The notes beneath the pieces were generated by a model. The model made no database searches. It was not told the DNA's origin and was given only the letters and a program-made list of their open reading frames with translations. DNA of 64,000 nucleotides from Pseudomonas sp. P818 (lineage in GTDB: Bacteria; Pseudomonadota; Gammaproteobacteria; Pseudomonadales; Pseudomonadaceae): positions 22,006 through 86,005 of the forward strand of contig NZ_ATKM01000020.1 of NCBI RefSeq assembly GCF_000418555.1, read 5' to 3'. Position numbers and translations under genes: made by a program. The number at the start of each line of letters is the position of its first letter. Positions within the stretch are counted from its first letter, which is position 1. Below, in pieces: positions 8,511 to 17,693 of this stretch.

Positions 8511-9542
8511 TTAGCGCGCGGCCCAGGCGTTGAAGCGTTGCTCCAGCTGCTCGCCGTAGTCAGCCCAGAAGGTCACGTCGATGGCCACCTGGTTGGCGAT
8601 GTTTTCCGGCGTGGTCGGCATCAGGTTCAGACGCTCCGGCGCGAGCAGATCGATGGCCTGCTTGTTGGCCGGCCCGTAGGCGATGTTCTCCGAATAGGTC
8701 TTCTGCGCTTCGGGCTTGACCGAGAAGGCGATGAACTGCTTGGCCAGCTCGACGTTCTTCGCGCCACGCGGGATGGCCCAGGAGTCGAAGTCGTAGATGC
8801 CACCGTTCCACACCACCTGCAGGTTGCTCTCGCCCTGCACCGCGGCGATACGGCCGTTGTAGGCCGAGCTCATCACCACGTCGCCGGAGGCGAGGTACTG
8901 CGGCGGCTGAGCGCCGGCTTCCCACCACTGGATGTTGGGCTTGAGCTCGTCGAGTTTCTTGAACGCGCGATCCTGGCCTTCCTTGGTGGCCAGCACCTTG
9001 TACACGTCCTTGACCGGCACGCCGTCAGCCATCAGGGCGAATTCCAGGGTGTACTTGGCGCCCTTGCGCAGGCCGCGCTTGCCGGGGAATTTCGCTACGT
9101 CCCAGAAGTCGGCCCAACTGGTCGGGGCCGCGCTGAGTTTGTCGGCGTTATAGGCCAGGACCGTGGACCAGACGAAGAAGCCGACACCGCAAGGCTGAAT
9201 GGCGCCATCGATGAAGTCGGACTCATCGCCGAATAGCGCCGGGTCGAGCTCTTCGAACAGGCCTTCATCGCAACCGCGGGCCAGTTCCGGCGACTCCACC
9301 TCGACCAGATCCCAGCTCACGCTGCGGGTATCGACCATGGCTTTGACCTTGGCCATTTCACCGTTGTATTCGCCGCCCAGCACCTTGTTGCCGGTTTCCT
9401 TCTCGAAGGGTTCGTAGAACGCCTTGACCTGCGCCGCCTTGTTCGCGCCGCCGAAGGATACCGCTGTCAGGTCCACCGCCAGTGCCGGCATGGCGCAGCT
9501 AACGCCCAGGGCCAATGCCGCCAGCTTCAGGGATTTCGTCAT
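8511..9542 (-). CDS. agtB: Periplasmic substrate-binding protein of ABC importer (PotD/AgtB type)
   Basis: Captures the substrate in the periplasm and delivers it to the permeases. The ATG at 9542 gives a 343-residue precursor with signal peptide MTKSLKLAALALGVSCAMPALA and AGAGGAG about eight bases upstream; an upstream in-frame start is rejected. The mature protein has the extracellular solute-binding family 1/PotD fold pattern: LTAVSFGGANKAAQVKAFYEPFE at the start and repeated W-containing segments (SWADFWDVAKFPGKR, IQWWEAGAQPPQYL). Second gene of the operon. The ligand cannot be read from the sequence; GABA or 5-aminovalerate is suggested by synteny. Confidence 0.88.
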   Translation of the reverse strand: MTKSLKLAALALGVSCAMPALAVDLTAVSFGGANKAAQVKAFYEPFEKETGNKVLGGEYNGEMAKVKAMVDTRSVSWDLVEVESPELARGCDEGLFEELDPALFGDESDFIDGAIQPCGVGFFVWSTVLAYNADKLSAAPTSWADFWDVAKFPGKRGLRKGAKYTLEFALMADGVPVKDVYKVLATKEGQDRAFKKLDELKPNIQWWEAGAQPPQYLASGDVVMSSAYNGRIAAVQGESNLQVVWNGGIYDFDSWAIPRGAKNVELAKQFIAFSVKPEAQKTYSENIAYGPANKQAIDLLAPERLNLMPTTPENIANQVAIDVTFWADYGEQLEQRFNAWAAR

Positions 9543-9595
9543 TCTTATCAGCTCCTCTGTGTTACGGGGTAAAGGTGAAGCACTGCGCGAAGCGC

Positions 9596-10693
9596 TCACT
9601 CGGCTTGGAGTGGGTCGAGCGCGCGGACATGCTCGACAGACCAGCCGAGCGGAACCAGGTCACCAACCGCCAGCTGCGGATCGAGCTCGGCCACGGGTTG
9701 CTTGACGTAGAAATCGGATTTGCCGCAGACCTCCATGCGGATGCGCACGTGATCGCCCAGGTAGATGAACTCGGCGATGCGCCCGGAGAAACGGTTCGGG
9801 CAGGCCTCGCTATGACCGTTGAGGCGGATGCGCTCGGGGCGGATCGACAGGCTCACCGCCTCGCCCACGGCGCCGACGTTGACCGCCGTGGCGCGCACTT
9901 CCTCGCCGCGTGCCAGGCGCACCACGCACTCTTCGCCATCTCGGCTGACCAGCTCGCCGGCCAGGCGGTTGTTCTCACCGATGAACTGGGCGACGAAGGT
10001 GTTGTGCGGCGCCTCGTAGAGGTCGCGCGGCGGGGCGATCTGCTGGATCTCGCCCTGGTGGAATACGGCCACGCGGTCGGACATGGTCAGCGCCTCGCCC
10101 TGGTCGTGGGTCACGTAGACCACGGTCACGCCCAAGCGCTGGTGCAGGTGCTTGATTTCCATCTGCATGTGTTCGCGCAGTTGCTTGTCCAGCGCGCCGA
10201 GGGGTTCGTCCATCAGCACCAGTTGCGGCTCGAACACCAGCGCACGGGCCAGTGCCACTCGCTGCTGCTGACCACCGGAGAGCTGGCCCGGATAACGATT
10301 GCGGAAGCTGTCGAGCTGCACCATCGAAAGGGCTCGCTTGACCCGCTCGCTGATGTCGGTACGCGACATGCCGCGCACGCTCAGCGGGAAGGCGAGGTTC
10401 TCGGCCACGGTCATGTGCGGGAACAGCGCATAGTTCTGGAACACCATGCCGATGTCGCGCTTGTGCGGCGGCAGTTTGTTCAGCGAACGGCCGTCGAGGA
10501 GGATCTCGCCGGCAGTGGGAGTTTCGAAACCGGCCAGCATCATCAGGCTGGTGGTCTTGCCGGAGCCGGACGGGCCGAGCAGGGTCAGGAACTCGCCCTT
10601 GCGGATATCCAGGTTGAGGTCTTTGACGATCAGCGTCTCGCCATCGTAGCTCTTCTGCACGCCGCGGAAGCTCACCAGTACATCGTTTGCCAT
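9596..10693 (-). CDS. agtA: ABC importer ATP-binding protein (PotA/AgtA type)
   Basis: Energises the importer. 365 residues from the ATG at 10693 (a GTG lies directly before it). Walker A GPSGSGKTT at 40-48, Q-loop in MVFQNYALFPHM near 84-93, signature LSGGQQQRVALAR at 138-150, Walker B LVLMDE at 158-163, switch His in THDQGEA, and a C-terminal TOBE-like domain after about residue 280. First gene of the agtA-B-C-D transcription unit. The 300-base region upstream holds candidate operator repeats, and the agtR/agtS regulator genes lie just beyond. Confidence 0.92.
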   Translation of the reverse strand: MANDVLVSFRGVQKSYDGETLIVKDLNLDIRKGEFLTLLGPSGSGKTTSLMMLAGFETPTAGEILLDGRSLNKLPPHKRDIGMVFQNYALFPHMTVAENLAFPLSVRGMSRTDISERVKRALSMVQLDSFRNRYPGQLSGGQQQRVALARALVFEPQLVLMDEPLGALDKQLREHMQMEIKHLHQRLGVTVVYVTHDQGEALTMSDRVAVFHQGEIQQIAPPRDLYEAPHNTFVAQFIGENNRLAGELVSRDGEECVVRLARGEEVRATAVNVGAVGEAVSLSIRPERIRLNGHSEACPNRFSGRIAEFIYLGDHVRIRMEVCGKSDFYVKQPVAELDPQLAVGDLVPLGWSVEHVRALDPLQAE

Positions 10694-10805
10694 CACACCA
10701 CACCCTTGTTCTTGTCTCAGGCCGATGACCCAAGATTAGGGCGGCAAGAAAGCGTGAAAAATCGGGCGGGATGACAAGCTGATATCAGGCGCGAGGAGAA
10801 TCTGC

Positions 10806-10823
10806 TGTAGGAATTGCCCTACA
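10806..10823. promoter_or_regulatory. Inverted repeat upstream of agtA, candidate regulator site
   Basis: TGTAGG-aattgc-CCTACA, a 6-bp dyad on a 6-base centre, lies about 110 bases upstream of the agtA start. It has the size expected for a dimeric NarL/FixJ-type regulator such as the neighbouring AgtR. Assignment is inference. Confidence 0.35.
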
Positions 10824-10874
10824 AAATCCGAGTGCTCGCATCGGTTATCGAAGAAGCCCATGGGTAATCCAGGG

Positions 10875-10959
10875 GTAGGGTGGACATCGCTTTTCATGTC
10901 CACCAATGCGGATATCCCCATATCGCAACGGTGGATGAAAAGAGCGTCATCCACCCTAC
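10875..10959. repeat. 85-base dispersed inverted repeat
   Basis: The arms GTAGGGTGGACATCGCTTTT.. and ..GAGCGTCATCCACCCTAC pair over roughly 30 bases with a few mismatches. It lies between agtA and agtR. One arm of the same family recurs at 4416-4446. Confidence 0.7.
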
Positions 10960-10994
10960 GCGGGCCATACAGCCGCGTGTTGCAGGAGTGCCGA

Positions 10995-11624
10995 TCAGAC
11001 CAGACGGTGCTCCATGGCGTAGCGCACCAGATCGGCCATCGAATGGGCGCCTAGCTTCTGCATCAGGCGCGCCTTGTGCGTGCTCACGGTCTTGTTGCTG
11101 ATCGCCAGGTGCAGGGCAATATCGTTGACGCCCTCCCCTCGCACGAGACGCTCGAATACCGAGAACTCGCGCTCGGACAGTTGCGCGTGGGGCGGGCGCG
11201 AGTCGGTCAGGCCAACCTCGAAGACCATGCGGTCGGCCAGGGCCGGGTCGATGTAGCGCCCACCGCTGGCCACCTTGCGAATCGCGGTAATCAGCAGCGC
11301 AGGGTCGCTGTCCTTGGTGGCGTAGCCGGCGGCCCCAGCCTTGAGCGCACGGGCCGCCATCTGCGCCTCGTCGTGCATCGACAGCACCAGAATCGCCGGT
11401 GCCTCGGTCAGCGCGCGAATGCGCGGAATGGCCTCCAGACCGTTGACGCCCGGCATGGAGATATCCAGCAGCACCACGTCGCAAGGCGTACGGCGCAGCA
11501 CCTCGAGCAGCTGCTCGCCGTTGCAGGCCTCGCCCGCCACCTCGAGATCGCGGGCCATGCCGATCAGTTGCTTGATGCCTTCCCGCACGATGGTGTGGTC
11601 TTCGGCCACCAGTACCCGAATCAC
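10995..11624 (-). CDS. agtR: NarL/LuxR-family response regulator
   Basis: Cytoplasmic transcription regulator of 209 residues. Receiver domain at 1-120 with the acidic pocket (E8, D9), phosphoacceptor Asp54 in VVLLDISMPG and a conserved Lys near 105. A LuxR-type HTH occupies about 140-205 (LSEREFSVFERLVRGEGVND..LAISNKTVSTHKARLMQKL). The GTG start overlaps the kinase stop, so the pair is coupled. Its position next to the importer matches P. aeruginosa PA0601 (AgtR), linked to control of agtABCD and to sensing of GlcNAc/peptidoglycan. Function here is by synteny. Confidence 0.87.
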   Translation of the reverse strand: MIRVLVAEDHTIVREGIKQLIGMARDLEVAGEACNGEQLLEVLRRTPCDVVLLDISMPGVNGLEAIPRIRALTEAPAILVLSMHDEAQMAARALKAGAAGYATKDSDPALLITAIRKVASGGRYIDPALADRMVFEVGLTDSRPPHAQLSEREFSVFERLVRGEGVNDIALHLAISNKTVSTHKARLMQKLGAHSMADLVRYAMEHRLV

Positions 11625-14026
11625 GCCGCAACCTCCTCATCCAGGGTTATGCGCGCGTACAGCGTAGTGCCCTCACCGGGCCGGCTGTCAATCTGCAACT
11701 GGCCGCCGAGCATAAGCATGCGCTCCTGCATGCCGACCAGACCGAACGACTGCCCGGGCTTGCGCATGGTGGCATCGAAGCCCTTGCCATCGTCGCTCAC
11801 CGACAGGCACAGATTGCCCGCTTCCTGCCACAGGCGCACCACCACACTGTGCGCGCCGGCATGACGCATGACGTTGGTCAGCGCCTCCTGGAGAATGCGG
11901 AACAGGCCGATGGCCTGAGCATCGGGCAAACGCGGCAAATGCTCGGGCACCTCCACCAGACAGGGGATCTGCGTGCGCTCCTCGAAGCGGCGTACCTGCC
12001 ATTCGATGGCCGAGGCGATACCGGCATCGAGAATCGGTGGGCGCAGTGCGGTGGCCACGTCGCGCACCAGTTGAAACAGCTGAGCGATCAGACGCTTCAT
12101 GCTGGCCAGGCGCTCATCCAGTTCGGGAATCTGTCCGGCGCAGACCAGCTCGCACATGGCGGTTTCCAGCTTGAGCACCGTCAGCACCTGGCCCAGTTCG
12201 TCGTGCACTTCGCGGGCGATACGCGCCTTTTCCTCCTCACGCACGCTTTCCAGATGCGCAGACAGTTCGCGCAGGCGCGCCCGCGAGTCGGCCAGCGCCA
12301 GCTCGGCCAGCTTGTTCTCGGTGATGTCCCAGAGAATGCCGTCCCAGACCACCCGACCACCGCCGAGCGGGCGCGCGGTGGTGCGGATGTCGGCCCACAG
12401 CACCTCCTGCTCGGCGGTGAGGATGCGCCCCTGCCAGTACCAGTCGCTCTCGCCTTCCAGCGCCAGCGTCTGGCTGTTGAGGTAGCTGGGGAGATCCTGC
12501 GGGTGCACCAGGCTGCGAATGCCGCGATCCTCACGCTGCAGCTCATGCGCCGGCCAGCCGACCATCTCCTGACTGGCCTCGCTGATATAGGCGAAGTTGA
12601 CCGTCTGCCCCGGCCCGGCGCGCTCCAGGCGAAACACCAGGCCGGGCACGTTGCCGGCGATGCCCTTGAAGCGCGCCTCGCTCTCTTCCAACGCCGCGCG
12701 CGCACGGCGGCGCTCGGTCACGTCGCTGAGAAACACCACCAGATATTCGGCCTGGCGATAGCGCAGAAAACTCAGCGAAACGTCGGCCGGCATGCGGCTA
12801 CCGTCGGCGCGCAGGCAATCGATTTCGAAACTTGTCGAGCCACCGCCCTGCTCGCGCACCTGCTTCCACAGGTTGAGCCAGCGATCCATGTCGAGGCCCG
12901 GTTCCAGCAGGCTCAGCGGCTTGTCCACCAGCTCACCGGCGGCGTAGCCGAGCATGCGTTCGGCGGCGCGGTTGGCATAGCGCAGGTGACTGTCCCAGTT
13001 GACCCAGAGAATGCCCACCGTGCTGTGATCGATGGAGAACTGACTCAGGCGCAGCGCCTCGGCCGCCTGCTGGTGGCGGTCCAGCTCACCGCGTGCGCCG
13101 AGCAAACCCCGTTCGAGCAGGCGCGTCTGCTGGCGCTGGCGGTAGAGCGCCGTGGCGCCGATCAGCAGCAGTAGCGCAAGAAACAGCGTGAGGGTCTTCC
13201 AGAAGCCGACAAAATCGCTGGACTGCGGGTAACGCAAGGGCATCCAGGTTTCGCGCAGTTCCTCCAGCTCGCGCGCAGGCAGTGCCTGCAGGGTCTGGTC
13301 GACAATGGCGGACAGCAGCGGCTGGTCGCGGCGCGTGGCCAGACGCAGCAACTGCGGCAGGCCGATGTCGCCGACGATACTCAGGTTGGCGAAGCGTGAT
13401 TCACGCAGCAGCAGGCTGAGGCTCGCCTCATCCAGCACCGCGTAACTGACCTCCTGATTCAGCACCAGCTGCAACGCGGCGCGTTCCGAAGGTGCGGCGC
13501 GCAGGCGCAGGTTGGTATGGGTGCGTTCCAGGTATTCGGCAGCCTGACTCGGCGAGCGCAGAGCCACCATCTGCTCCAGCGGCAACTGGTCGAGATCCAC
13601 CGCACCATTGCCGCTGCGCTCGCCGACCACCAGATGCGGCACACGCAGGTAGGGCATGGAGTAATGCCAGATGCGCAGGCCGGCTGGCGTCTGCTGCAGC
13701 CCCGGCGCCAGGTCCACCTCACCCGCGCTGGCCGCTCGCTCCAGTGACTCGTGGTCCGCATACAGGCGCCAGTCAGGGGCGACGCCCATGCCCTCCAGCA
13801 AACGCTGCATCAGCTCGACATTGGCCCCGGTCAGTTGCCTATTCTGACCGCGCTGAACCCAGGGCGCCTGCTGGACCAGGCCTACGCGCAGCACGGGATG
13901 ATCCCTGAGCCAGGCACGCTGCTCGGCATCGAAAGCCGGGCGCAGCGGCATGCGCGGGTTTTCAGCCCAGGCGTTGGAGACCACCAACAGCAGCAACAGG
14001 GATAGAGAGGAAAGAAGGGATTTCAT
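11621..14026 (-). CDS. agtS: Membrane sensor histidine kinase with periplasmic binding domain and PAS domains
   Basis: Partner of the adjacent regulator, 801 residues from the ATG at 14026 (signal MKSLLSSLSLLLLLVVSNAWA). An SBP_bac_3-like periplasmic sensor domain covers about 25-270 and begins LRVGLVQQAPW. A membrane segment follows near 273-295. Two PAS domains with PAC motifs lie at about 325-445 and 455-580. The HisKA_3 dimerisation helix carries REVHDELGQ with phospho-His about 608, and an HATPase domain with DDGKGFD and GLVGMQERM closes the protein. The ligand domain resembles amino-acid-binding proteins, consistent with sensing amino-acid-like importer substrates. A longer in-frame start at 14089 is less likely. 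Confidence 0.86.
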   Translation of the reverse strand: MKSLLSSLSLLLLLVVSNAWAENPRMPLRPAFDAEQRAWLRDHPVLRVGLVQQAPWVQRGQNRQLTGANVELMQRLLEGMGVAPDWRLYADHESLERAASAGEVDLAPGLQQTPAGLRIWHYSMPYLRVPHLVVGERSGNGAVDLDQLPLEQMVALRSPSQAAEYLERTHTNLRLRAAPSERAALQLVLNQEVSYAVLDEASLSLLLRESRFANLSIVGDIGLPQLLRLATRRDQPLLSAIVDQTLQALPARELEELRETWMPLRYPQSSDFVGFWKTLTLFLALLLLIGATALYRQRQQTRLLERGLLGARGELDRHQQAAEALRLSQFSIDHSTVGILWVNWDSHLRYANRAAERMLGYAAGELVDKPLSLLEPGLDMDRWLNLWKQVREQGGGSTSFEIDCLRADGSRMPADVSLSFLRYRQAEYLVVFLSDVTERRRARAALEESEARFKGIAGNVPGLVFRLERAGPGQTVNFAYISEASQEMVGWPAHELQREDRGIRSLVHPQDLPSYLNSQTLALEGESDWYWQGRILTAEQEVLWADIRTTARPLGGGRVVWDGILWDITENKLAELALADSRARLRELSAHLESVREEEKARIAREVHDELGQVLTVLKLETAMCELVCAGQIPELDERLASMKRLIAQLFQLVRDVATALRPPILDAGIASAIEWQVRRFEERTQIPCLVEVPEHLPRLPDAQAIGLFRILQEALTNVMRHAGAHSVVVRLWQEAGNLCLSVSDDGKGFDATMRKPGQSFGLVGMQERMLMLGGQLQIDSRPGEGTTLYARITLDEEVAA

Positions 14027-14139
14027 GCACGGCGAATCCGCTGACGCGATCCCATACCTTACTCCAGTCTTGTCCGAGTCGCCTGACAAAAGCGGAGCGC
14101 GGCATTAGGCTCTGTAGCAGACGATCAGGAGCCTCATCG

Positions 14140-15117
14140 ATGCGCCTTCATTCACTAGCACTGCTCGGTTTCTGCCTGCTCTCCTGCCCCACAGCCTGGG
14201 CCGAGGAGCCTCCCGAGGACGCGCCGGCTGATAGCGTCGACGCCCCCGCTGCGAACGAGCGCCCGCTACTGCCCGAGCGCAGCATCAGCGACGCGCAGAC
14301 GCTGGAGCAACGCCTGGACAAACGTGAACAGCAAATGCTGCAGGCTGGTGCCGAGCGCTTTCTCGCCCTGTGGCTGCCGGCCAACGTCGGCGAGCCCAGC
14401 GGTGCGGTGATCCTGTTGCCTGGCGACGTGGAAAACGCCGATGGCGCTGCCGCAGTCGGCCCGCTACGGCGCAAGTTGCCCGATGCCGGCTGGCACAGCC
14501 TGAGCATCACCCTGCCCGATCCCGACGGCGACCCGCTACCGCCGCGCACCACAGCCGTCGAAACGCCCCCAGCCACTGAGAACGAAGCCACCAACGCCGA
14601 GGCGGAAAACGCTGCCGAGGATTCGCCGGAGCCGCCAGCCGCACCCGCCGCTACAGGAGTCAGCTCCGAACAGCGTCGCCAGGCGCACGTCGAGCGGGTC
14701 ATGGCGCGCATCGAGGCGGCCATCACCTTTGCCGAACAGCAACAGGCCAAGGAGATCGTGCTGCTGGGCCACGGCAGCGGCGCTTACTGGGCTGCGCGTT
14801 ACCTGAGCGAGCGCAAGCCGGACAATGTGCACAATCTGCTGATGGTCGCAGCCGAGTTGCCAGCAGGCTTCGCTCCACCACTGGACGAATTGGTGGCGCA
14901 ATTGCCGGTGGCCACCGGCGACTTCTATTACAAGGATCAGGTCAGCGACCGTACTGCGGCGCTGAAACGCCTGCACGCGAGCAAACGCGCCAAATTGCCC
15001 ACCTATATCCAGGTGTCGATGAAAGCTCTGCCGGGCAATCCGGACGTGCAGCAGGAGCAGCTCTACCGCCGTCTGCGCGGCTGGCTACAGCTGCATATCC
15101 GCGCGTCCGGCAGCTAG
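14140..15117 (+). CDS. DUF3530 family exported protein, alpha/beta-hydrolase-like
   Basis: 325 residues with signal peptide MRLHSLALLGFCLLSCPTAWA, then a Pro/Ala/Glu-rich stretch and the DUF3530 body. VILLPGDVEN and IVLLGHGSGAYWAARYL (a G-H-G-S-G nucleophile-elbow-like turn) suggest an alpha/beta-hydrolase fold. A second low-complexity Ala/Glu/Pro insertion lies near 140-180. Likely periplasmic; enzymatic activity and substrate are unknown. It is transcribed away from agtS and its 3' end overlaps djlA by four bases tail to tail. DUF3530 genes sit here in other Pseudomonas. Confidence 0.8.
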   Translation: MRLHSLALLGFCLLSCPTAWAEEPPEDAPADSVDAPAANERPLLPERSISDAQTLEQRLDKREQQMLQAGAERFLALWLPANVGEPSGAVILLPGDVENADGAAAVGPLRRKLPDAGWHSLSITLPDPDGDPLPPRTTAVETPPATENEATNAEAENAAEDSPEPPAAPAATGVSSEQRRQAHVERVMARIEAAITFAEQQQAKEIVLLGHGSGAYWAARYLSERKPDNVHNLLMVAAELPAGFAPPLDELVAQLPVATGDFYYKDQVSDRTAALKRLHASKRAKLPTYIQVSMKALPGNPDVQQEQLYRRLRGWLQLHIRASGS

Positions 15118-15875
15118 CGCAAGCCTCGACGCTGGCGAATCAGCGCATAGGCCTGATGCAGCTGACGGGTAGTTTCGGTCGCTTCCCGAATGCGTTCGGG
15201 CGAAGCGCCGGAGCCCGCCAGCTTGTCCGGGTGATGGCGACTGAGCAGGCGCCGGTAGGCGCGCTTGATCTGCTCGGGCTCGCTGCCCTCGCTGACGCCC
15301 AACAGACGCAGCGCTTCCTGATAACTGCCTCCCGCCGGTGCCGGTTGCTGACTGCGACGCGGCGCATATTCCTCGCCCAGGCTGTCGAGCCGGGTACTGT
15401 CCCAGCCGAGCCACTTCCCCCACAGCAGGATCAACTCGTGCTCGCTGGGCGATACTCGCCCATCGACCCAGGCCATGCGCCAACAGGCCCGCAACATCGC
15501 ATCGGCTCGCTGGCGCTGGCGCTGCAGCGGCCCGCGCAGGTTGTCGCGCCCGGTCTTGCCCCGGGCGAAGGCTTCGATGGCACGGCGCTGAGCCGCGGCG
15601 TCCAAGCCAAGTCGCTGCATTTCCGAGCGCGCCTGCTGGATATGACTTTGCACCACACGGCCGTCGCTCTTGGCCAGGCGACCGAGCATGAGAAACAGCA
15701 GATCATCGTCGGCTGGAGCCGCGCGGCCGCCCAGACGTTCGCGCAGATTATCCCAGCCATGCAGGCGCAAGCGACGATCCAGCACCTGCCCGAGCAGGCC
15801 GCCCAGCAAGGCCCCCGGGATGCTGGCCAGGGCCAGTCCGGCCGCAGCGCCTAGCAGAGTCGCCGGCCAAAGCAC
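15114..15875 (-). CDS. djlA: DnaJ-like membrane co-chaperone DjlA
   Basis: 253 residues. A glycine-rich N-terminal hydrophobic segment (LLGAAAGLALASIPGALLGGLLG) probably anchors it in the inner membrane. A TerB-like helical domain lies at about 50-160, and a C-terminal J domain at about 185-250 carries the HPD motif (LLSRHHPDKL), which stimulates DnaK ATPase. The J domain at the C-terminus and the membrane segment at the N-terminus define DjlA. The start is GTG, directly abutting the murU stop, so it is likely co-transcribed with amgK-murU. Confidence 0.9.
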   Translation of the reverse strand: MLWPATLLGAAAGLALASIPGALLGGLLGQVLDRRLRLHGWDNLRERLGGRAAPADDDLLFLMLGRLAKSDGRVVQSHIQQARSEMQRLGLDAAAQRRAIEAFARGKTGRDNLRGPLQRQRQRADAMLRACWRMAWVDGRVSPSEHELILLWGKWLGWDSTRLDSLGEEYAPRRSQQPAPAGGSYQEALRLLGVSEGSEPEQIKRAYRRLLSRHHPDKLAGSGASPERIREATETTRQLHQAYALIRQRRGLR

Positions 15876-16547
15876 CTAGCGTGCCTCCTGCAGCAGACGC
15901 TCGACTTCAGCCAGGCGCTCGTGCGTGCCGACATCGATCCAGCAGCCGCCGTAATGCTCACCACTGACCTGCCCTGCCGCCATCGCCTCGCGCAGCAACG
16001 GCGCCAGCTTGAAGGCGCCTGGAGCACAGGCAGCGAACAGACGCGGATGCAGCACGGCAAGGCCGCTATAGGTCAGCCGCTCGCCCATCGTGCCGCTGTC
16101 CTGCACCTGGCCCGCGGCTAGAACGAAGTCGCCCTGCGGGTGGTGCGCCGGGTTATCCACCAGCACCAGATGCGCCAGACCGGCGAGCGGTTGGCGTAAC
16201 GCGGCAAAGGCGTAGTCGGTGAAGACATCGCCGTTGACCACCACGAAGGGTTCATTGCCCAGCAGGGGTAGCGCCTGGAAGATGCCGCCGCCGGTTTCCA
16301 GCGGCTCACCTTCGGCCGAATAGAGGATGCTCACGCCAAAGCGCGCGCCATCGCCGAGGTAATCCTCGATCTGCTGGCCCAGCCAGGCGTGATTGATCAC
16401 CAGCTCGGTGAACCCGGCGGCGGCCAGGGCGCGGACGTGATATTCGATCAAGGGTACGCCGGCCGCCTTCACCAGCGGTTTCGGCGTATGCAGGGTCAGC
16501 GGACGCAGGCGTTCGCCCTTGCCGGCGGCGAGGATCATCGCCTTCAT
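15876..16547 (-). CDS. murU: N-acetylmuramate-1-phosphate uridylyltransferase MurU
   Basis: Makes UDP-MurNAc from MurNAc-alpha-1-phosphate and UTP in the peptidoglycan-recycling bypass that confers intrinsic fosfomycin tolerance in Pseudomonas. 223 residues; nucleotidyltransferase signature MILAAGKGERLRPLTLHTPKPLV at the N-terminus, GEPLETGGGI and VVNGDVFTDY in the core. The start overlaps the amgK stop (ATGA), so kinase and uridylyltransferase are coupled. The pair lies divergent from lptD, as in P. putida and P. aeruginosa. Confidence 0.94.
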   Translation of the reverse strand: MKAMILAAGKGERLRPLTLHTPKPLVKAAGVPLIEYHVRALAAAGFTELVINHAWLGQQIEDYLGDGARFGVSILYSAEGEPLETGGGIFQALPLLGNEPFVVVNGDVFTDYAFAALRQPLAGLAHLVLVDNPAHHPQGDFVLAAGQVQDSGTMGERLTYSGLAVLHPRLFAACAPGAFKLAPLLREAMAAGQVSGEHYGGCWIDVGTHERLAEVERLLQEAR

Positions 16548-17569
16548 GCAAGCGCCCCTTCTTCTGTCGCCAGGCTGGCGAACAGCTCACCCAGCTCGGC
16601 CAGCTCCGGCCGGCGCGCCAGCACCGCCTGGATATAGGCGAAGAAGCGCGGTACGTCGCCCAGATATTTGGGTTTGCCGTCGCGATGGCAGATGCGTGCG
16701 AAGATGCCGATGACCTTGAGATGGCGCTGCACACCCATCAGATCGCTGGCGCGCAGGAAGTCCTCAAGCGATGCCTGCACCGGGACGCCAGCCGCCTGCG
16801 CCCGCTCCCAATAGCCCTGCAGCCAACCCTGCACGCGCTCCTCGGGCCAGCTGAGAAAGGCATCCTTGAACAGGCAGGTGATGTCATAGGTAACCGGGCC
16901 ATTGACGGCGTCCTGAAAGTCCAGCACGCCGGGGTTGGGTGCGCTCTGCATCAGGTTGCGCGGCATGAAGTCGCGGTGCACCACGACCTTGGGCTGCGCC
17001 AGGGCGCTGTCGATCAGCAGTTGGCTGACGCGTTGCCAGGCGGATTGCTGCTCGGCGGTAAAGGTGCGCCCCAGATGGCGCTGCACATACCACTCGGGAA
17101 ACAGCTGCAATTCACGACGCAGCAAGGCGTCGTCGTAATGCGGCAGGTTGCCATCGAGCGGCAGGCGCTGCTGCTTGAGCAAGGCCTCAATGGCATCGTC
17201 AAACAGCTCATCGGCGTTGTGCTCGTCGATCACGTCCAGGTAGGTCTGGCGGCCCAGATCATCGAGAATCAGAAAACCCTGCACGAGGTCGGCGGCCAAT
17301 ACCTGTGGCACATGCACGCCGGCACTGGCCAATAGCGCAGCGATACGGACGAACGGCTCGCAGTTCTCCTGCGGGGGCGGCGCATCCATCAGAATCAGGC
17401 TGCGCCCCCCCGCCTGCCAGCGGAAATAGCGACGAAAACTGGCGTCGCTGCTGGCAGGAGTGAGTTCGGCGGCAGGCACCGTTCCCCAGCCGCGTGCGGC
17501 GAACAGAGGGGGCAGTTGCCCGGCGAGCCAGGTTTGCAGCTGTTGCAGACGTACATCGTGTTCAGACAT
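16544..17569 (-). CDS. amgK: Anomeric MurNAc/GlcNAc kinase AmgK
   Basis: Phosphorylates MurNAc (and GlcNAc) at the anomeric carbon for MurU. The start MSEHDVRLQQL at 17569 has GGAG about ten bases upstream; the 341-residue length fits. Aminoglycoside-phosphotransferase fold: SFRRYFRW near residue 45, catalytic VVHRDFMPRNLM near 210 and metal-binding VLDFQDAVNGP near 228. First gene of amgK-murU-djlA, divergent from lptD with a 124-base shared promoter region. Confidence 0.93.
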   Translation of the reverse strand: MSEHDVRLQQLQTWLAGQLPPLFAARGWGTVPAAELTPASSDASFRRYFRWQAGGRSLILMDAPPPQENCEPFVRIAALLASAGVHVPQVLAADLVQGFLILDDLGRQTYLDVIDEHNADELFDDAIEALLKQQRLPLDGNLPHYDDALLRRELQLFPEWYVQRHLGRTFTAEQQSAWQRVSQLLIDSALAQPKVVVHRDFMPRNLMQSAPNPGVLDFQDAVNGPVTYDITCLFKDAFLSWPEERVQGWLQGYWERAQAAGVPVQASLEDFLRASDLMGVQRHLKVIGIFARICHRDGKPKYLGDVPRFFAYIQAVLARRPELAELGELFASLATEEGALA

Positions 17570-17693
17570 CAAGGGGTCTCCGACGGCGCTAGCCGTTGCG
17601 CGGGTCATGCTTTATTATCCAGCATCTTTTTCAGCCCATCGAGAGGCGTGCGGCCCCTGGGCCGGTAGCGCGCAGGAAGCCCGGACTAACAAG

